Origin: a virus
Strand: one strand, 5' to 3'
Length of the DNA stretch: 31,331 bases
Virus record (IMG/VR): IMGVR_UViG_3300005732_000027
Span: 1-31,331 of that record
Shown here piece by piece: positions 28,898 through 31,331 of the stretch. Within the stretch, counting starts at the first letter, position 1. Each line of letters opens with the position of its first letter. A program made the translations under genes and the position numbers. A model generated the notes under the pieces. That model searched no databases, was not told the origin of the DNA, and saw only the letters and a list, made by a program, of their open reading frames with translations.

Positions 28898-28970
28898 AAA
28901 TGTAATTTCGTTGTTTCCACTCCAGATTTGCAATAAAGGCTCTCAGAACGGCTGTGAGAAGCTTTATCAC
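28767..28970 (-). CDS. Coiled-coil small protein overlapping the lipoprotein gene, 67 aa
   Basis: It starts at GTG 28970, overlapping the holin-like stop as GTGA. The N-terminal segment IKLLTAVLRAFIANLEW is amphipathic, perhaps membrane-associated. The rest (YGLEDEIDKLAADGSPASKLRIERLAKRLERERTL) is a helical coiled coil of a type seen in short phage proteins. It overlaps the lipoprotein gene in another frame over 131 nt. It could be the inner partner of a spanin pair, although a clean transmembrane helix is lacking. Confidence 0.5.
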   Translation of the reverse strand: MIKLLTAVLRAFIANLEWKQRNYIYGLEDEIDKLAADGSPASKLRIERLAKRLERERTLRPADSDVD

Positions 28971-29146
28971 TTGTCCTTAGCCTTGAAGACGTTCAGAGCA
29001 AGCCAGTCGATGACTTTGTAGACCTTACCGATGATACTATCGTCCTTCGGAGTAGGTGTCAGGGCAGCAATTGCAGAAGCGGCTGCGATGACTGTGGTGA
29101 CGATGCCGAAAAGCTCTTCTTTATTTTCTATAATGTAATCAATCAT
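28967..29146 (-). CDS. Holin-like membrane protein, 59 aa
   Basis: The protein begins MIDYIIENKEELFGIVTTVI and has a hydrophobic helix near residues 12-32 (LFGIVTTVIAAASAIAAL), then TPTPKDDSIIGKVYKVIDWLAL. The N-terminal helix, central TPTPKDD loop and C-terminal amphipathic segment are typical of a small phage holin family near lysis genes. The ATG at 29146 overlaps the stop of the other small membrane protein (ATGA). Confidence 0.6.
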   Translation of the reverse strand: MIDYIIENKEELFGIVTTVIAAASAIAALTPTPKDDSIIGKVYKVIDWLALNVFKAKDK

Positions 29147-29322
29147 TTTTTGCGGTTTTTGAAGTTGTGCCAAGTGTTTGCCAAAGAAAGGATGCCGATA
29201 ATAAGACCAATGAAAGCGGAAACCACACCCAGACCAGCAGCAAAGAAATCAAAGTAGGCAGAAACTGCTGAGTAGATTGAAGCTACAATCCCAGTCACTG
29301 GATGCGTGATGTGTTGGAACAT
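29143..29322 (-). CDS. Second small membrane protein, putative holin/antiholin, 59 aa
   Basis: The 59-codon frame starts at ATG 29322 (TAATG overlap with the gene before) and ends at TGA overlapping the next ATG. It reads PVTGIVASIYSAVSAYFDFF and AAGLGVVSAFIGLIIGILSL, two hydrophobic stretches with a short break, then a basic tail (WHNFKNRKK). Two coupled small membrane proteins before the amidase fit a holin with a partner, but which is which is open. Confidence 0.6.
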   Translation of the reverse strand: MFQHITHPVTGIVASIYSAVSAYFDFFAAGLGVVSAFIGLIIGILSLANTWHNFKNRKK

Positions 29323-29657
29323 TACAGTTCTTCGGTTGGTTGTGGTTTGATGGCCAAAAATTCCAGCTGGGTAAGCTCTTGGACACCCGGAGTCCCCTCG
29401 AGTAACGAATCGTCGTTCGCAGTGAATCGCCAGCAGTCGATAGCAATGAGTCGCCCTGAGCCGTCGCTAGCTTCAGCAAGCTGTTCAACAGGTGGCAACC
29501 CAGTGAGCGTAGTGCCTTGCTTGTTAGGATACCCACGGTCCGCGTCAACAGCAGCAGCAAGCCCAGTGTAAACATCGGGCTGCACTACGTAATAACGAAA
29601 CCCAGTGTCAGCGCGGGACTGCTCAATGTCGGTCAGTGGTTGTTCTAGTTCGTCCAT
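29322..29657 (-). CDS. Hypothetical acidic protein, 111 aa
   Basis: The protein is 111 residues and acidic, with FRYYVVQPDVYTGLAAAVDA and GRLIAIDCWRFTANDDSLLEG, which suggest a small beta-rich fold. It precedes the lysis genes and follows the acidic 110-residue protein by 3 nt. No family is recognised. A role as a tail-fibre accessory or chaperone is possible given its place after the fibre gene. Confidence 0.5.
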   Translation of the reverse strand: MDELEQPLTDIEQSRADTGFRYYVVQPDVYTGLAAAVDADRGYPNKQGTTLTGLPPVEQLAEASDGSGRLIAIDCWRFTANDDSLLEGTPGVQELTQLEFLAIKPQPTEEL

Positions 29658-29660
29658 GGC

Positions 29661-29993
29661 TTAATATTCAATCATTGGGGGAAGCTCATCAAGCATCTCA
29701 AGGTCTTCTTCGACTGGTGGCTCCCAGTGTAGTCGCTCAAGGTAACTCTCAAGGGTCAACTCTTCGATACCCTCAAGGCTAAAGTCGTCAGTGTCGAGAA
29801 TCAGTGACCGCTTGATGCAGTAGAGTTTATCGCTTGATGTCTCTGGGTCTAAAAACAGGTCATCCCAAAGTGCGAGCCACCGTGTCGTTCCGTTGTCGTC
29901 TGGTAGGTTCCGCGCAGTGTTTCCAGCAGTCGTCAGTTGGTCGTAGCTGGTCTCGTTGGAGAATCTAAAGAACCTGTGGGTTTCGTCTGTCAT
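29661..29993 (-). CDS. Hypothetical acidic protein, 110 aa
   Basis: The protein is 110 residues and strongly acidic, starting MTDETHRFFRFSNETSYDQL and ending in Glu/Asp-rich PPVEEDLEMLDELPPMIEY. The start ATG is 3 nt after the stop of the fibre gene. No family is recognised. Small acidic genes straight after fibre genes are often fibre assembly chaperones, which is a reasonable but unproven guess. Confidence 0.5.
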   Translation of the reverse strand: MTDETHRFFRFSNETSYDQLTTAGNTARNLPDDNGTTRWLALWDDLFLDPETSSDKLYCIKRSLILDTDDFSLEGIEELTLESYLERLHWEPPVEEDLEMLDELPPMIEY

Positions 29994-29996
29994 TAA

Positions 29997-31331
29997 TTAA
30001 AGTGTTACGTTGTTAACAATGATGCTCCAGCCCTTCGACTTGAGAGATGTTATTGCAGCAGTCGTCGCGGCACTGAGTGAACCAGTGGCTACATTGTAGT
30101 CGATGTCGATGCCAGCGTCAGCCAAAGGTGTGCCACCAGATGCTCCGGTATCCGTTGCGTATTTGCCGGATGCGTCGATGGAGACAAGGATGTTTTCCAC
30201 CGATTGAGCGGTGAGTGACGTGCAGAGACCCCATGCAAGGTTGAATACTCCTGACGTTAGGCTTGATGGGTTCCAGTTGGCGAAAACGTCTGCTGAGAAA
30301 TCGGTGAGTGCTGTGCAGTTATACCAAGAGACGGTTGCGTCAGTTGCCGCGGGGAGAGGAGTGCTAAACGAAATGAGCGATAAGTTATCACGCCATCCGC
30401 TCGTAACGTTAGTCGCTGTTCGCAACGGAGTGCTAAATGACGTAAGTCCACTTGACCGCCATGCGTCCGTAAAGTTCACATTGCTCGCCTCAGTGCCTAG
30501 CTTTGCGCCAGACGGGAATTGCGTTAGTGATGAGCAGTTTTCCCATGCGCTTTGGAAGTTTGAGCAGTTGAGGGCTTCGATAGCCGGAAATGATGCGAGA
30601 TTGATATTCCCTTTCCATCCTCGATAAAAGGATGTAGCCCCTTGAAGATCAGTTTTCTTAAACTCAACAATATCAGTTCTATTTAACCACGCGGAGCCAA
30701 AGGATCCAGAATAAGCAGCATCAAGCGCACCGCGATCAATCAAAAGCTGCCGGGCCTCGTTGATGTCTCTAGTAGTTGCGCTTTCTGGTAACAATATAAT
30801 CCCGTACAAATCGCCAAATGCCCGATAAGTCCCAGCGTTGCCAAACATTGTTAGCTCAGTGACAGCACTGGCATTCACACGATACACAAACGTGCCTTTC
30901 GACGTGGCGACAACCTGCCAGCCTGCCTGCGTGGTCGATGGGATGTTGAGGTGATCTGTGGTATCCGCGAAGGTGACGACGTAGCCATCGGACTGCGGCT
31001 GGTCTGCGGCTGTGGCTTGGGTGGCTAGCTTGTCAACATCGCCATTGTCTGATCCAATAATGCGTCCGTTCCATGATGTCACCGCGCCGGACGCAAGGGA
31101 CTGCGGATCGTAGAAGTAATAGCCGAAGCCGTCCTTGAGATCAAAGACGTTGTTCCGGTTGTTGATGTAGTTACGAACGGCGTCCGCTTGGGAGTCGGTG
31201 ATGGATGCGGGAAACAGGGCAAGGTATTCTAGGTCTATTGGCATATTGAAATCACCCGCTTTGCGTGCGGCTAAAACAAAATCATCGACTCCAACAGTTC
31301 CGCTTAAAGTTTTATTCTCTTCGTCAGCGTT
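29997..31331 (-). CDS. Tail fibre/receptor-binding-like protein with BspA-type leucine-rich repeats (5' end outside window)
   Basis: The frame is open to the right edge, 29 codons beyond the first internal ATG at 31244, so the true start lies outside. Counting from that ATG, residues of about 40-180 form a LamG/lectin-like domain with YFYDPQSL, TSWNGRIIGSDNG and LYGIILLPESATTRDINEA. From about residue 205 to 345 there are BspA-like leucine-rich repeats with a recurring 'W, C/S-LT-F' core (SAWENCSSLTQF, DAWRSSGLTSF, SGWRDNLSLISF, SWYNCTALTDF). The C-terminus (YNVATGSLSAATTAAI, GWSIIVNNVTL) is typical of such phage appendages. The repeats probably bind host surface structures. Confidence 0.65.
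   Translation of the reverse strand, partial: NADEENKTLSGTVGVDDFVLAARKAGDFNMPIDLEYLALFPASITDSQADAVRNYINNRNNVFDLKDGFGYYFYDPQSLASGAVTSWNGRIIGSDNGDVDKLATQATAADQPQSDGYVVTFADTTDHLNIPSTTQAGWQVVATSKGTFVYRVNASAVTELTMFGNAGTYRAFGDLYGIILLPESATTRDINEARQLLIDRGALDAAYSGSFGSAWLNRTDIVEFKKTDLQGATSFYRGWKGNINLASFPAIEALNCSNFQSAWENCSSLTQFPSGAKLGTEASNVNFTDAWRSSGLTSFSTPLRTATNVTSGWRDNLSLISFSTPLPAATDATVSWYNCTALTDFSADVFANWNPSSLTSGVFNLAWGLCTSLTAQSVENILVSIDASGKYATDTGASGGTPLADAGIDIDYNVATGSLSAATTAAITSLKSKGWSIIVNNVTL
30210..30632 (-). repeat. BspA-like leucine-rich repeat coding region
   Basis: Four to five imperfect repeats of about 23-30 codons encode W-N-(C/S)-LT-F units within the fibre gene. They vary in the solvent-exposed positions and are conserved in the hydrophobic core, as expected of a receptor-binding solenoid under diversifying selection. 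The DNA identity is low, so it is an old repeat. Confidence 0.55.

Noticed and set aside
1-31331. Possibility that the window is a complete circular genome with ends joined
   Set aside because: The partial gene at 1-305 would hit a stop within 10 codons if joined to the right edge, and the right-edge frame does not continue it. The window is a slice of a larger molecule.
1-31331. tRNA, rRNA, CRISPR arrays, insertion sequences, integrase and attachment sites
   Set aside because: I looked for cloverleaf-like segments, regularly spaced repeats, transposase motifs and Tyr/Ser recombinase motifs and saw none. Whether the phage is temperate cannot be decided from this window.

Overview
The window is a large piece of a tailed dsDNA phage or prophage genome of siphovirus type. 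It carries a lambda-type (Nu1/GpA-like) terminase pair, a lambda-type portal, an HK97-type protease fused to the capsid protein, a G/GT tail chaperone with a programmed frameshift, and a tape measure protein of about 600 residues. No tRNA, integrase or clear lysogeny repressor is visible. The best guess for the host is a Verrucomicrobia-like bacterium. This rests on remembered resemblance only (the replication initiator N-terminus, the two plus-strand DNA-binding proteins, the DUF3127-like protein, and tail proteins with LamG/BspA-like folds), so it is an inference.

Almost every gene lies on the minus strand and is read from right to left. Genes are tightly packed, often with ATGA, GTGA or TAATG stop/start overlaps. 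In order of transcription: (1) 31331-29322, a BspA-repeat receptor-binding or tail-fibre-like protein (entering from the right edge) and two acidic small proteins; (2) 29322-28059, a lysis cassette with two small membrane proteins, a small coiled-coil protein, a lipoprotein nested in it out of frame, and an N-acetylmuramoyl-L-alanine amidase; (3) 27965-19237, an early block with mini-ORFs, ERF annealing protein, RecE-like exonuclease, winged-helix protein, RuvC-like resolvase, small metallopeptidase, metallophosphoesterase, PD-(D/E)XK nuclease, replication initiator, DnaB helicase and two single-strand-binding-like proteins; (4) 19147-18015, a terminator, a promoter and a free-standing HNH endonuclease; (5) 17909-9740, a ParB-like protein, a Mom-like DNA modification protein, terminase, connector, portal, protease-capsid and head completion genes; (6) 8716-1, tail genes ending in a LamG-like protein that runs off the left edge. 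Two genes at 8758-9743 are on the plus strand, divergent from the tail block. They look like DNA-binding regulators.

The observations I consider most interesting are: four tandem 12-bp iterons beside a purine-rich tract inside the replication initiator gene, the layout of a lambda-type origin; a ParB-like + Mom-like pair directly upstream of the terminase, suggesting adenine hypermodification of the virion DNA; a recurrent TTTGAC motif, sometimes a dyad with GTCAAA, that sits 13-19 nt before many head and tail start codons in place of a Shine-Dalgarno sequence; and a -1 frameshift (nine A residues) making the tail chaperone GT.

Starts were often moved downstream of the longest open frame, because the longest frames begin at a TTG that belongs to the TTTGAC motif rather than at a credible start codon. 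The two window edges do not join in frame, so the window is a slice of a larger molecule and not a complete circle.
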